DNA of 35,551 bases from Armatimonadota bacterium (GTDB taxonomy: Bacteria; Bacillota; Desulfotomaculia; Desulfotomaculales; Nap2-2B): positions 1-35,551 of the forward strand of contig JAIMBK010000032.1 in NCBI GenBank assembly GCA_023511535.1, read 5' to 3'. Within the stretch, counting starts at the first letter, position 1; each line of letters begins with the position of its first letter. Under the pieces are notes generated by a model. The model was not told where the DNA came from, ran no database searches, and saw only the letters and a program-made list of their open reading frames with translations. This document shows, one piece after another, positions 24,947-32,770 of the stretch. The position numbers and the translations under genes were made by a program.

Positions 24947-27292
24947 TTGAGTGCAACGCAAAAGCAACAGTATAAAAAGCCTCTGGACACCATTCATTCG
25001 TATGTTAAGCTGGGTTGGCCGGTAATTCCCCTCTGCCCTTGTAATCATTCAAGCGTAGGCGCTGCCCATAAAAACACCTGTAAGACTCCCGGCAAAGTTC
25101 CGCTTTTGAGCGGATGGCAAAAGCGTGGCGTGCCTACGGATATTGAAATTGCCCAATGGAAAAAGAACTGGCCCTGGGCGAACATCGGCCTGCTTACAGG
25201 TGAACCGTCCGGGCTGGTGGGCGTGGACGTTGACGGGGACGCCGGGGAGAGGCTTTTGGCTGAATGGTCTAAGGGCGACCTACCGGAAACCTGGGAATTT
25301 CGCCGGGGGGATAAAAGCCGTCGGCTGCTTTACCGGATTCCGCCGGGTATTAAACTGAAAAAATACTCCCAGGCCGAAAGGAAGAAAGAGCATGAAGAAC
25401 TGGCGCTTTTAGGGACCGGCCAGCAAACGGTAATCCCCCCTTCAATACACGCCAGCGGAGACGTTTACCAGTGGGCGCCGGGAAAGGACCCCTGGACATT
25501 TGGTGAACCGGCGCTGGCCCCCCAGTGGATTATCGAGCGCATGACCCGGCAGACGGGGACCAAGAAAACAGCCAGGGAAGAACTTTCCGGCGCCGATTTT
25601 ATGCTGGGTAAGCTGGCCGACAAGTGCGAACGATTCCAGCAGGATTGGGAGGTCCAGCAAAGGGACGGTCTGGATTACGACACGTGGTTCAACTGGGTGG
25701 CCCTGTTTATCGCAGCCGGCCGGGTTGAGGACGCATGGGTATTTTCGCGGGCGGCAAAGAAACATGACCAGCAGAGCGAGCAAATAATCCAGCGGCGCAT
25801 AGAGGACCCGGCCGAGCAGGAAATAGCCCCGACCCGGTGCCTGACGTTCGGCTGCGGCGTGGAGCAGATTGAGAAATGCTTTAAGAAAGTAAACACAAAC
25901 GAGGACGGGGAGATTACCAACAGCCCGGCGGCATTTCTCAAAGAAAAAAGCAGACCGGCCTGGCTGCGTTCAACCAGGATGGGGGTAAAATTCTTCCCCG
26001 GCGTCCTGGCCCGGCATTTGGTTAATAACGAGCGGGTATTCTACGCCGGGGAAACGTTTTTCGCGTACCGGGGGGGCGTCTACCGGGAAATCAGCGATGA
26101 CGAGGCGGCGGCGATGATAAAAAAGTATTTGCCGGATGACTGCTGCAAAAGCTCCTGGATCAATGATGCAATGAACCTCTGGAAGCTGGACGTTTTAAAA
26201 AGCACCGGGGACTTAAACAGGGATCCGTTTATTATCAACCTGAAAAACGGCCTTTTGGATGTAAAGAACGGTATTTTTAGACCGCACGACCCGGACTTTT
26301 TATCAATTGTTCAGCTGAACTGTAACTATGACGAAGGCGCGGGGTGCCCGTTGTTCTTGAAGTTTTTAGGCGAGATCCTGCCGCCGGAAAACGTTTTGTT
26401 GGTGCAGGAATTTTACGGTTACTGCCTGGTGCCCCTGACTTTGGCGCAGAAAGCATTTGTTTTACACGGGCCCGGACAAAGTGGAAAGTCTACAGTCCTA
26501 TCTGTCCTGGAATACATGCTGGGCAAGCAGAATGTATCAAACGTCGAATGGCAGGACCTGGGCGACCGGTTCAAGACGGCGCAGCTCTTTGGAAAGCTGG
26601 CAAATGTCGCGGCGGATTTGCCGGCGCGGGCGATTGAAGATACCGCGACTTTCAAGGCAATTGTCGGAGAAGATACCATCACGGCGGAGCGAAAATTCAA
26701 AAACCCCTTCTCTTTTAAGCCATTTGCGCGGCTGCTCTTCTCCTGCAACCGACTGCCCTACTCGAAAGACCAAACGGGCGCGTTTTACCGCCGGCTGATT
26801 ATTATCCCATTTGAAAACGTGATTCCCGATGACAAGGTAGACAAGCACTTGAAAGAAAAGCTCTTTCAGGAGGTTGACGGGATATTCGCCTGGGCGCTGG
26901 AAGGGCTGCGGCGGCTGATGACAAACAATTTTACTTTCAGCGAAAATGACACGACCCGGGCGCAAATAGAGCGGTACAAAGTAGAGAATTCAAACGTTCT
27001 GGCGTTTATCGCGGAAAACTGCGTGGTTAAACCGGACTGCTATGTTAACCGTGGAAAACTCTACCAGGAATATAAAAAGTTTTGTGAGGAAAACGGCTTT
27101 CGATTTGCGTCGCAAAGAGCTTTTAACCAAGAAATTGAGGCTAATTTTCCCGGAGTTTGGCGTGATCTTCACGGTCCAGAATATGCCCGCGAAAAAGTTT
27201 GGCGTGGAATTGGATTGCTTGATGAGCAAGTTGACGAAAACCCTCGAAGCCTTGAGAATACTGGAAAAGATGACTTTTGGGATAATTTGTAA
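24947..27292 (+). CDS. P4-type primase-polymerase / SF3 helicase
   Basis: The 781-residue replication protein has three parts. An archaeo-eukaryotic-type PrimPol domain comes first (WPVIPLCPC..KTPGKVPL, catalytic VDVDGD near 95). A D5/P4 linker region follows (about 330-470). The SF3 helicase has Walker A GPGQSGKST (about 508-516), ADLPARAIEDTATFKAI, and the arginine-finger region LLFSCNRLPYSKD. It should initiate and unwind DNA at the element's own origin. The C-terminal domain (from about 700) is a winged-helix type. TTG 24947 is the best available start; its ribosome binding site is weak. The repeat-rich spacer follows directly. Confidence 0.92.
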   Translation: MSATQKQQYKKPLDTIHSYVKLGWPVIPLCPCNHSSVGAAHKNTCKTPGKVPLLSGWQKRGVPTDIEIAQWKKNWPWANIGLLTGEPSGLVGVDVDGDAGERLLAEWSKGDLPETWEFRRGDKSRRLLYRIPPGIKLKKYSQAERKKEHEELALLGTGQQTVIPPSIHASGDVYQWAPGKDPWTFGEPALAPQWIIERMTRQTGTKKTAREELSGADFMLGKLADKCERFQQDWEVQQRDGLDYDTWFNWVALFIAAGRVEDAWVFSRAAKKHDQQSEQIIQRRIEDPAEQEIAPTRCLTFGCGVEQIEKCFKKVNTNEDGEITNSPAAFLKEKSRPAWLRSTRMGVKFFPGVLARHLVNNERVFYAGETFFAYRGGVYREISDDEAAAMIKKYLPDDCCKSSWINDAMNLWKLDVLKSTGDLNRDPFIINLKNGLLDVKNGIFRPHDPDFLSIVQLNCNYDEGAGCPLFLKFLGEILPPENVLLVQEFYGYCLVPLTLAQKAFVLHGPGQSGKSTVLSVLEYMLGKQNVSNVEWQDLGDRFKTAQLFGKLANVAADLPARAIEDTATFKAIVGEDTITAERKFKNPFSFKPFARLLFSCNRLPYSKDQTGAFYRRLIIIPFENVIPDDKVDKHLKEKLFQEVDGIFAWALEGLRRLMTNNFTFSENDTTRAQIERYKVENSNVLAFIAENCVVKPDCYVNRGKLYQEYKKFCEENGFRFASQRAFNQEIEANFPGVWRDLHGPEYAREKVWRGIGLLDEQVDENPRSLENTGKDDFWDNL

Positions 27293-27463
27293 CTGATCCA
27301 GCTGAACCGAATGAACCGGTTCAGCCCTATTTAAATATGCCGTACCACAAACTTCTTTGAATCCTTTTAAACCAAGAAGTGTATTACAGGAAGTTTAAAT
27401 AGAAAAAACCGGTTCATCCGGTACAGCCGGTTCATCCGGTACAGCAGCCAAAAACCCGTAAAG
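27293..27463 (+). other. Candidate replication origin of the element
   Basis: This non-coding stretch after the primase-helicase contains several structures: inverted repeat CTGAACCG/CGGTTCAG, inverted ACTTCTT/AAGAAGT around an AT-rich centre, TTTAAAT blocks, and a perfect 18-base tandem repeat at 27409-27444. Iterons beside an SF3 primase-helicase gene are the usual origin layout in phage satellites and P4-like plasmids. This is inference from layout only. Confidence 0.4.
27409..27444. repeat. 18-bp tandem direct repeat
   Basis: CCGGTTCATCCGGTACAG is repeated exactly twice, head to tail (27409-27426 and 27427-27444). Related CCGGTTCAG occurs near 27314-27323. These are possible iterons. Confidence 0.8.
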
Positions 27464-27584
27464 CCTTGAGAATACTGCATTTTGGGAAGATGTCGTTAAA
27501 TACGTTTACCAAGCTATGGCAGCACCCCTGCGGACAATTAATCCGCAGGCGTACCCGGAAGCTGCACGGCGCAAGGCTTTGTAA
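27464..27584 (+). pseudogene. Remnant related to the primase C-terminus
   Basis: One frame reads SLENTAFWEDVVKYVYQ, continuing AMAAPLRTINPQAYPEAARR and ending KAL before TAA at 27582-27584. It is preceded immediately by a stop codon. The start of this segment echoes the end of the primase (SLENTGKDDFWDNL), and at DNA level GCCTTGAGAATACTG is shared. It may be the tail of an older version of the gene separated by the repeat region. No start codon or ribosome binding site is visible. Confidence 0.3.
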
Positions 27585-27588
27585 GCCC

Positions 27589-27610
27589 TTGGGGATAGTT
27601 TGGGGATAGT
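27589..27610. repeat. Tandem 11-bp boxes (copy B)
   Basis: TTGGGGATAGT twice in tandem, identical over 22 bases to 22125-22146 and in the same orientation, 5,464 bases away. It lies between the primase remnant and the first small phage gene. Confidence 0.7.
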
Positions 27611-27696
27611 TGCAAGCCAGAATTCAGCAAGCAATAACCATTCTCTTAGACAGCAACCGGCGTTTGTCATCCGATAAAAGGACGGGAGCAAGACCC

Positions 27697-27873
27697 ATGG
27701 CAGAACAATTCATTACAATCAAATTAACAAAATGCCTGCTGTTCCTGACCGAAGATGAAGTGCTTTCCCTGCTCCGGGCAAACCCGCTCATCTGGGAGAG
27801 GGCGCTGCGGCGCGGGAAGTTTATCCGCCGGGCGGCAAAAGCCAGGGAGCCGAAAGGAAAGATCAGGGCATGA
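27697..27873 (+). CDS. Small phage protein of unknown function
   Basis: The 58-residue protein starts at ATG 27697 after GGGAG and reads MAEQFITIKL, continuing to WERALRRGKFIRRAAKARE. The basic helical C-terminus suggests nucleic acid contact. Similar short proteins occur before terminase genes in Firmicutes prophages. The longer frame from 27610 has no ribosome binding site. It overlaps the next gene by four bases (ATGA). Confidence 0.6.
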   Translation: MAEQFITIKLTKCLLFLTEDEVLSLLRANPLIWERALRRGKFIRRAAKAREPKGKIRA

Positions 27874-28298
27874 GGAAGCCGGGGGCGGAGACGGAGAACA
27901 TCGGCCGCCTTCTGGCCGAGGACAACCGGGAAAAGCGCCGGGCCCGGGGCGGCCAGTTCGTGGGCAAGAAATCTCCCAGGGTGCTGGTCCTTCCCTCGTT
28001 TATGGAGACCGGCCGCGGCCCCCCGTGGCGGGCGATAGCGCCTACCCTGGTCTGGGTGAACATTGTAACCGGTGAGGTATATGTCAACCGGTGGCCGAAT
28101 GACCGGCTAGCAGAAACCAGATTCGGAGTAAGTCATGACCAAGCACGAGCGCAGGCAGATGTAATCGCGCAAATGGAAACAGGAAGCAAGAAAGCGGCTA
28201 AAGCGCCGCAGCCGGAGGTTAAACCATGGCGAGAACAGGCAGAAGCCGTAAAGGCGTCGGCGGCCCCAGGACCCCCGAGGGACGGCAACGGGCGCTGA
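27870..28298 (+). CDS. Phage hypothetical protein
   Basis: The 142-residue protein has a charged N-terminus, a central beta-rich segment (PPWRAIAPTLVWVNIVTGEVYVNRWP) and a Pro/Ala/Lys-rich tail that overlaps the start of the terminase small subunit. I do not recognise it. Coupling to both neighbours supports that it is real. Confidence 0.6.
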   Translation: MRKPGAETENIGRLLAEDNREKRRARGGQFVGKKSPRVLVLPSFMETGRGPPWRAIAPTLVWVNIVTGEVYVNRWPNDRLAETRFGVSHDQARAQADVIAQMETGSKKAAKAPQPEVKPWREQAEAVKASAAPGPPRDGNGR

Positions 28299-28777
28299 TG
28301 AACCTGCGGCCTTTCCAGCAGCAAAAGCAGGAAGCGGAAATCGAGGCCGGGGAGCGGGAGCGCCGCTACCACGGCAGGGACAACCACGGGGTTTACGAAA
28401 TAACCTTGCTTCAGCCTCAAACCAGACAGGTGGCGGCCATGCTGAACGGCATCCTGGAGGGCGAGGCCAGCTCCTACATCCGGCCCGCCGACCAGGTGAC
28501 TGTCGGCCTGCTTGCCGTTGCCCTGCGCAGGATTCAGCAATGCGAACAATACCTGGATAAGGTTGGTTCCCTCACCAACGCCAAAGGACAACTGCGGCCG
28601 GTGACTGAATTACTGGTTAGGCTGCTGAAGGAAGCGCGGGAATACTGCCAGGCCCTGGGCCTTACCCCCGCCGCCCGGGTGAAGATGGGCCTCGACGTGG
28701 CCCGTACCTTCGACCTTGCGGAAGCTATGGCTGAAAAAGAGGTGGACAAGGTTGGCGAAACTGGAGAAGTTGATTGA
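28226..28777 (+). CDS. Phage terminase small subunit (P27-like)
   Basis: The 183-residue protein precedes the large terminase and ends with the LGLTPAARVKMGLDVARTFD segment common in P27-type small terminases. The N-terminus is basic (RTGRSRKGVGGPRTPEG). It should recognise the packaging site and load DNA onto the large subunit. ATG 28226 follows GGAGGTTAAACC, so the 73-base overlap with the previous gene is credible. Confidence 0.75.
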   Translation: MARTGRSRKGVGGPRTPEGRQRALMNLRPFQQQKQEAEIEAGERERRYHGRDNHGVYEITLLQPQTRQVAAMLNGILEGEASSYIRPADQVTVGLLAVALRRIQQCEQYLDKVGSLTNAKGQLRPVTELLVRLLKEAREYCQALGLTPAARVKMGLDVARTFDLAEAMAEKEVDKVGETGEVD

Positions 28778-30269
28778 TCTCTGGCGCCGGAATATTGTGG
28801 CCTGGGCGGAATCCCAATTTATCCTCCCGGAAACCGGCCGGCCGATCAAATTGGAGCCGCACCAAAAGAAAATCCTGCGCCTGGCCTTTACCCCGGACGA
28901 GGGCGGCCGGCTGCCCTACGAAACCGTGATTTATTCAGCGCCCAAAAAATCCGGCAAGACGACCATCGCGGCCCTGATCACCCTCTGGTATGCGCTCACC
29001 CAGGGGCGGTTTAACGAAATCTACATGCTAGCGAACGATGAGGAACAGGCCAAGTCCCGCGCCTTTCAGGACGTGGCCCGGGCGGTAGAGGCCAACCCCC
29101 TGCTGGCCGCCAGCGCGAAGGTGACCCAAAACCGGATTGAATTTTCCACGGGCACTTTCATTGCCGCCCTGGCCTCCGAATACGCGGGCGCCGCCGGCTC
29201 CCGGCACGGGCTGACCGTCTGGGACGAACTCTGGGCGTATACCAGCGAGCGCAGCCGGCGGCTCTGGGACGAGATGACCCCCATCCCTACCCGCAAGAAC
29301 TCTATCCGCCTGGTGGTAACCTACGCCGGCTTCGAGGGGGAATCCGAGCTGCTTTGGGACCTCTACAAGCAGGGGCTGGCTGGGGAGCGGATTGACGAAG
29401 ACCTCCCTATTTACGTCAACGGCCGGCTGTTTATGTACTGGGATCACCGGCCCCGGATGCCCTGGCAGACCCCGGAATATTATGCGGAGCAGCGCAAATC
29501 CCTGCGGACCAATGCCTATTTGCGCCTTCACGAAAACCGTTGGGTGTCCGGCGAGTCTGCTTTTGTGGACATGGACTGGTGGGATACCTGCGTTGACCCT
29601 ACCTGGCGCCCCCTGGTTGCCGATCAGAACCTGCCGGTTTACCTGGGGATCGACGCTTCGGTCAAGCGCGACAGCGCGGCGGTTGTGGCCTGCGCCTGGG
29701 ATAGTCACCTCAAGAAAGTGCGCCTGGTCTTCCACCGGGTGTTTCAACCCAGCCCGCAGGACCCCCTGGACCTGGAGGACACCCTGGAAGCGACAGTCCT
29801 GGAATTGAAGAACCGTTTCAGCATCCGGGAAGCCCGGTACGACCCGTACCAGTTTCATCGGTCCGCCACCACGCTGACCAAAGCCGGGGTGAACATGGTG
29901 GAATTCCCCCAGTCTACCCCGAACCTTACGGCGGCGAGTCAGAACCTTTACGAGCTGATCAAGGGCGGCAACCTGATCGCTTACCCCGACGACGGCCTAC
30001 GCCTGGCGGTGCAGCGGGCCGTTGCCCTGGAGACCCCCCGGGGCTGGAAGATAACCAAGGAGAAGTCGTCTCATAAGATCGACGTGGTGATCGCCCTTGC
30101 CCAGGCTGCCTTGGGTGCCGTGGAGAGCGGCCCGACCAACGAACCTCTGCCTCCAGCTGTCCGCAGGCTTTTTCATAGCGCCTCCCTGTTTGGCGCCGGC
30201 GGTCCGGGTTCCGACTGGTCATTGGAACAGGATAGAAAAATAATTGCCTCCTTCCGGAGGACACTTTAA
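28752..30269 (+). CDS. terL: Phage terminase large subunit
   Basis: This protein of about 505 residues has the packaging ATPase Walker A SAPKKSGKTT (about 62-71) and Walker B LTVWDELW. The RNase H-like nuclease starts at GIDASVKRDSAAVVACAWD (about 299) and continues with ARYDPYQF and DVVIALAQAALGA. It is of the P27/HK97-phage type. TTG 28752 follows AGAGGTGG; an in-frame TTG at 28716 is less well placed. It overlaps the small subunit gene by 26 bases. A portal gene would normally follow but does not. Confidence 0.93.
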   Translation: MAKLEKLIDLWRRNIVAWAESQFILPETGRPIKLEPHQKKILRLAFTPDEGGRLPYETVIYSAPKKSGKTTIAALITLWYALTQGRFNEIYMLANDEEQAKSRAFQDVARAVEANPLLAASAKVTQNRIEFSTGTFIAALASEYAGAAGSRHGLTVWDELWAYTSERSRRLWDEMTPIPTRKNSIRLVVTYAGFEGESELLWDLYKQGLAGERIDEDLPIYVNGRLFMYWDHRPRMPWQTPEYYAEQRKSLRTNAYLRLHENRWVSGESAFVDMDWWDTCVDPTWRPLVADQNLPVYLGIDASVKRDSAAVVACAWDSHLKKVRLVFHRVFQPSPQDPLDLEDTLEATVLELKNRFSIREARYDPYQFHRSATTLTKAGVNMVEFPQSTPNLTAASQNLYELIKGGNLIAYPDDGLRLAVQRAVALETPRGWKITKEKSSHKIDVVIALAQAALGAVESGPTNEPLPPAVRRLFHSASLFGAGGPGSDWSLEQDRKIIASFRRTL

Positions 30270-30284
30270 GAAAGGTGATGTGAC

Positions 30285-31100
30285 ATGCTCCAGTTAATCA
30301 AAAAGCAACAAACTACCTGGGAACTGTTGGAAGAGAGGATTAAAAATGCTCAGAAAGTCAAAGAGCAGCTTGAACGACTGAAAGAAGCAGCAGAAAAGCA
30401 TATCGAAGAAAATTTAATCCGGGGCAAGAGCACCCAGCAGGAAGAAACGCTGATCAGGCAGGTAAATGACCAAATCGCCGACATCGACCGGAGGATAGCC
30501 ATCCTGCGTAATCAGCAAGCTGCTGCTCTGCCCGAGCATTTGCAACTGCAAATTGACCAGTTGCAGGCGGAAATTGACCGGGTATGCGGGGAGCGGGACC
30601 GAGAACAAAAAAAGTACGAAGAGGCCAAAGCCAAATTCCTGGTAATCGAAAGAGCCTGGTTCGGAAAGGCCCAAGAATATAACGAAAAACTCCGCGTGTT
30701 AAATGGCAAGATAAGCGCCTTGCAGTCACAACTCGAAAGCGTGGCTTTTCCGGAAGAACCTGCACCGGCCGATGAGAAAGCAACTGCCGACTATCTGCAA
30801 CAACTTCGGGAAGGGACGGCAAATGTTATAGTCGAAGGCATAAACCCCGCTTTTGACGAGGCTTACAGAACCTATGAAAAAGAGAAAGAAGCCTTACGGC
30901 AATGGGCAAAGGACGCCCTGCGTACTTCTCGATCTACCGGGAAATACCCTGCCCTGCCGCTGGAAGCAAAACATTACAGTAAAGAGCGCCTGAAGGAAAT
31001 AATCTCCACTGTTAACGGCGCCCAAAGATTGTTCGGTGCTCTGTCTCTGGACTGGAGTAAAATCAAAGACCAGGAAATGAGACAGGAAATATCCGGCTAA
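30285..31100 (+). CDS. Long coiled-coil protein of unknown function
   Basis: The 271-residue protein is almost wholly helical and charged. Heptad repeats run from about 5 to 165 (VKEQLERLKEAAEKHIEENL, EIDRVCGERDREQKKYEEAK), then a short C-terminal domain YPALPLEAKHYSKERLKEII. ATG 30285 follows AGAAAGGTGATG. It occupies the usual place of the portal gene but shows no portal features. It is less GC-rich than terL. The following spacer (31101-31351) has no clear gene; one GC-rich frame ends at about 31224 and could be a gene remnant, and AAGCCCC/GGGGCTT forms a hairpin. Confidence 0.65.
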   Translation: MLQLIKKQQTTWELLEERIKNAQKVKEQLERLKEAAEKHIEENLIRGKSTQQEETLIRQVNDQIADIDRRIAILRNQQAAALPEHLQLQIDQLQAEIDRVCGERDREQKKYEEAKAKFLVIERAWFGKAQEYNEKLRVLNGKISALQSQLESVAFPEEPAPADEKATADYLQQLREGTANVIVEGINPAFDEAYRTYEKEKEALRQWAKDALRTSRSTGKYPALPLEAKHYSKERLKEIISTVNGAQRLFGALSLDWSKIKDQEMRQEISG

Positions 31101-31351
31101 TCTTATAGGGGTTGCCGCCGCCGTCCCCGAGCCGCGGTTTGCCTCCGTTTCCGGCGGTCTATCCAGCGGCGCCGGCGTAAAAGCCCCCTCTTGGGGTTTC
31201 CGGGGCTTCCCCCCTAATCTTTTATAAAAATCTTAAATGGGATCCAACCGGGTAGGAACCCCCCGCCCCCCTTTCCGGTACAGAATGGCAGCATCCCCGT
31301 GCAACGGTGAAATTATTCCACGTGAAATATTCTCCTGAAGCGAGGTGACCA

Positions 31352-31642
31352 ATGTTGGACGATACAAAGCTTCTAAAGAAAGAAATAAAAGAAATCATAA
31401 GGAAGGCCGACGAGGGGTACGCACAACTCAGGAAATTAGATATCGACAAACTCCTGGCGGAGGAACCCCCGTTCGGCCCGTCCCGCGCCCAGCGCCGGGA
31501 GTGGGAACGCTGGCGCAAAAAGGTAGACAGGCGCCAGGCGGAAGTTGACAGGTTAATAGCACTGGGCAAAACCCTGGAAAATCGCCTAAACAAACTGACC
31601 GCGTTATACGAGCAGCAAAAGAGGAGGTGTAAAAATGCCTGA
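31352..31642 (+). CDS. Small helical phage protein
   Basis: The 96-residue charged protein (MLDDTKLLKKEIKEIIRKAD..RREWERWRKKVDRRQAEVDRL) is predicted to be coiled coil. ATG 31352 follows GAGGTGAC. It overlaps the tape-measure gene by eight bases, so it may be a tail assembly factor. The family is not recognised. Confidence 0.6.
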   Translation: MLDDTKLLKKEIKEIIRKADEGYAQLRKLDIDKLLAEEPPFGPSRAQRREWERWRKKVDRRQAEVDRLIALGKTLENRLNKLTALYEQQKRRCKNA

Positions 31643-32585
31643 AAAAGAATTCTACCGGCTGGAAATAGGGATTGGGGTAACTGGCACCGAAAAAACCAAA
31701 AGTGAACTCAAAGCCATGGAGCGGTTTGTTGAGCAGACCCGTAAACGCGGGGAGATGCTTAACCGGATGCGGATCAGCCCCACCGTCCGCCTGATCGACC
31801 GCATATCCGGGCCGGCCAGGCGGATTGAAGCCAACCTGAACCGCCTTAGTGGTGTGCACAGAGTGACGATTGAAGCTATGGACCGAACTACCAATGTAGT
31901 TAGGCGAATCACCGGTACCCTAACCAGCCCTTTGACCATGTTGGGCGCCGGCGCCGGGATGGCCGGACTGATCGGATACCCGCTCAAATTAGCCGGGGAA
32001 ATGGACCGGGCTCAGAATTCCATTTTGAACTACTCTGCCTCTATAGAAGAAGGCAGGAAAAACTTTGAAGAGCTGGTTGCCTTCGCGCTGAAGTCCCCGG
32101 TCTATGACGTTCCGTTTGTGGCCCAGATGGGCGGCCGCCTGCTGGCTGTAACCAAGGACATAAACTTCACGAAGAGGGCCCTGGAAGCCTTCGGGAACTC
32201 GATGCTCTTTACCGGAGCTTCTTTGGACGACGTTAAATTTGCCTTCCGGGGATTCCAGCAGATCGCCTCCAAGGGCAAGCTGCAAATGGAGGAACTATAC
32301 CAGGTTACCGAAAACCTGAACATTCCTCTTCAGTGGGTGCAAGATCAGCTGGGCATTACAGGTGATCAGTTAAGTGACTTGGGCAGGCTGGGGATTCCAG
32401 CGCGGCGGGCGATGGAAGGCATCGTCCGGGTGCTTGAAACTCGCTTCCCGAAGGCTAACTTTAACGAGGACCTGTTGGCCCTGGCAACGAACATAAAAGA
32501 AACTTCCCGGACCATCCTCTGGTATTTCGGCCAGGGGATGAAGCCTGCGTTTCTGCGCATCCTGCAGTGTAGGTTCTCATTTTAG
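31635..32585 (+). CDS. Phage tail tape-measure protein, N-terminal fragment
   Basis: The 316-residue frame matches the N-terminal part of a tape-measure protein: beta-rich start, repeated helices, hydrophobic TSPLTMLGAGAGMAGLIGYPLKLAGEMD and AQMGGRLLAVTKD..GASLDDVKFAFRGFQQIASKGKLQMEELYQ. Such proteins usually have 600-2,000 residues. The natural frame ends at about 32567 in KPAFLRILQ and then runs six codons into foreign DNA (CRFSF and stop). The gene is therefore broken by the transposon on its right. ATG 31635 follows AAGAGGAGG. Confidence 0.85.
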   Translation: MPEKEFYRLEIGIGVTGTEKTKSELKAMERFVEQTRKRGEMLNRMRISPTVRLIDRISGPARRIEANLNRLSGVHRVTIEAMDRTTNVVRRITGTLTSPLTMLGAGAGMAGLIGYPLKLAGEMDRAQNSILNYSASIEEGRKNFEELVAFALKSPVYDVPFVAQMGGRLLAVTKDINFTKRALEAFGNSMLFTGASLDDVKFAFRGFQQIASKGKLQMEELYQVTENLNIPLQWVQDQLGITGDQLSDLGRLGIPARRAMEGIVRVLETRFPKANFNEDLLALATNIKETSRTILWYFGQGMKPAFLRILQCRFSF

Positions 32586-32730
32586 TTAGGACACGAGTCG
32601 CAAATTAAATTTTACTTAAAAAGCCCAAGAATGGCCAGGATTATCAAAATAAATTAGTGGGCATGGAAAAGAATATCATTTTACGGTAGTATTCAATTTT
32701 TCAGTCCGTCCGTCAGTCCGTCTTTTTCCT

Positions 32731-32763
32731 GGTTTAAAAGAAAGGCCAGGTACCATTTTGGCC
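32731..32763 (-). terminator. Terminator of the transposon operon
   Basis: On the minus strand GGCCA and TGGCC form a stem (32744-32763) followed by TTTCTTTT. It lies eight bases after the stop of the winged-helix gene. The adjacent DNA 32701-32723 is a short tandem of CAGTCCGTC units. Confidence 0.6.
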
Positions 32764-32770
32764 CTGACCG

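Larger units (their letters stand above)
22055..32567. mobile_element. Integrated phage / phage-satellite-like element at tRNA-Trp (right boundary unresolved)
   Basis: The segment between tRNA-Trp and the broken tape-measure gene holds integrase, zinc-ribbon protein, XRE regulator, excisionase-like protein, P4-type primase-helicase, repeat region, small phage proteins, terminase small and large subunits and a tape-measure fragment. Portal, capsid, protease, most tail genes and lysis genes are not seen. The int / divergent regulator-xis-primase order resembles phage satellites. The structural remnants allow a deleted prophage instead. No second copy of the tRNA 3' end was found in the window, so the right end is open. 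Confidence 0.6.

Noticed and set aside
27409-27444. CRISPR array
   Set aside because: Only two abutting 18-bp units with no spacers, and no cas genes in the window.
27400-27609. Open frame of about 70 codons through the tandem repeats
   Set aside because: No start codon or ribosome binding site. The PVHPVQ repeat is just the translated 18-bp repeat, and another frame better resembles the primase tail.
29028-29858. Antisense open frame over terL
   Set aside because: It is a shadow of terminase, Pro/Gly/His-rich and without a start signal.
31110-31224. GC-rich frame reading AAAVPEPRFASVSGG and on to a stop
   Set aside because: It may be a tail of a lost phage gene, but there is no start and no recognisable family, so it is not listed as a gene.
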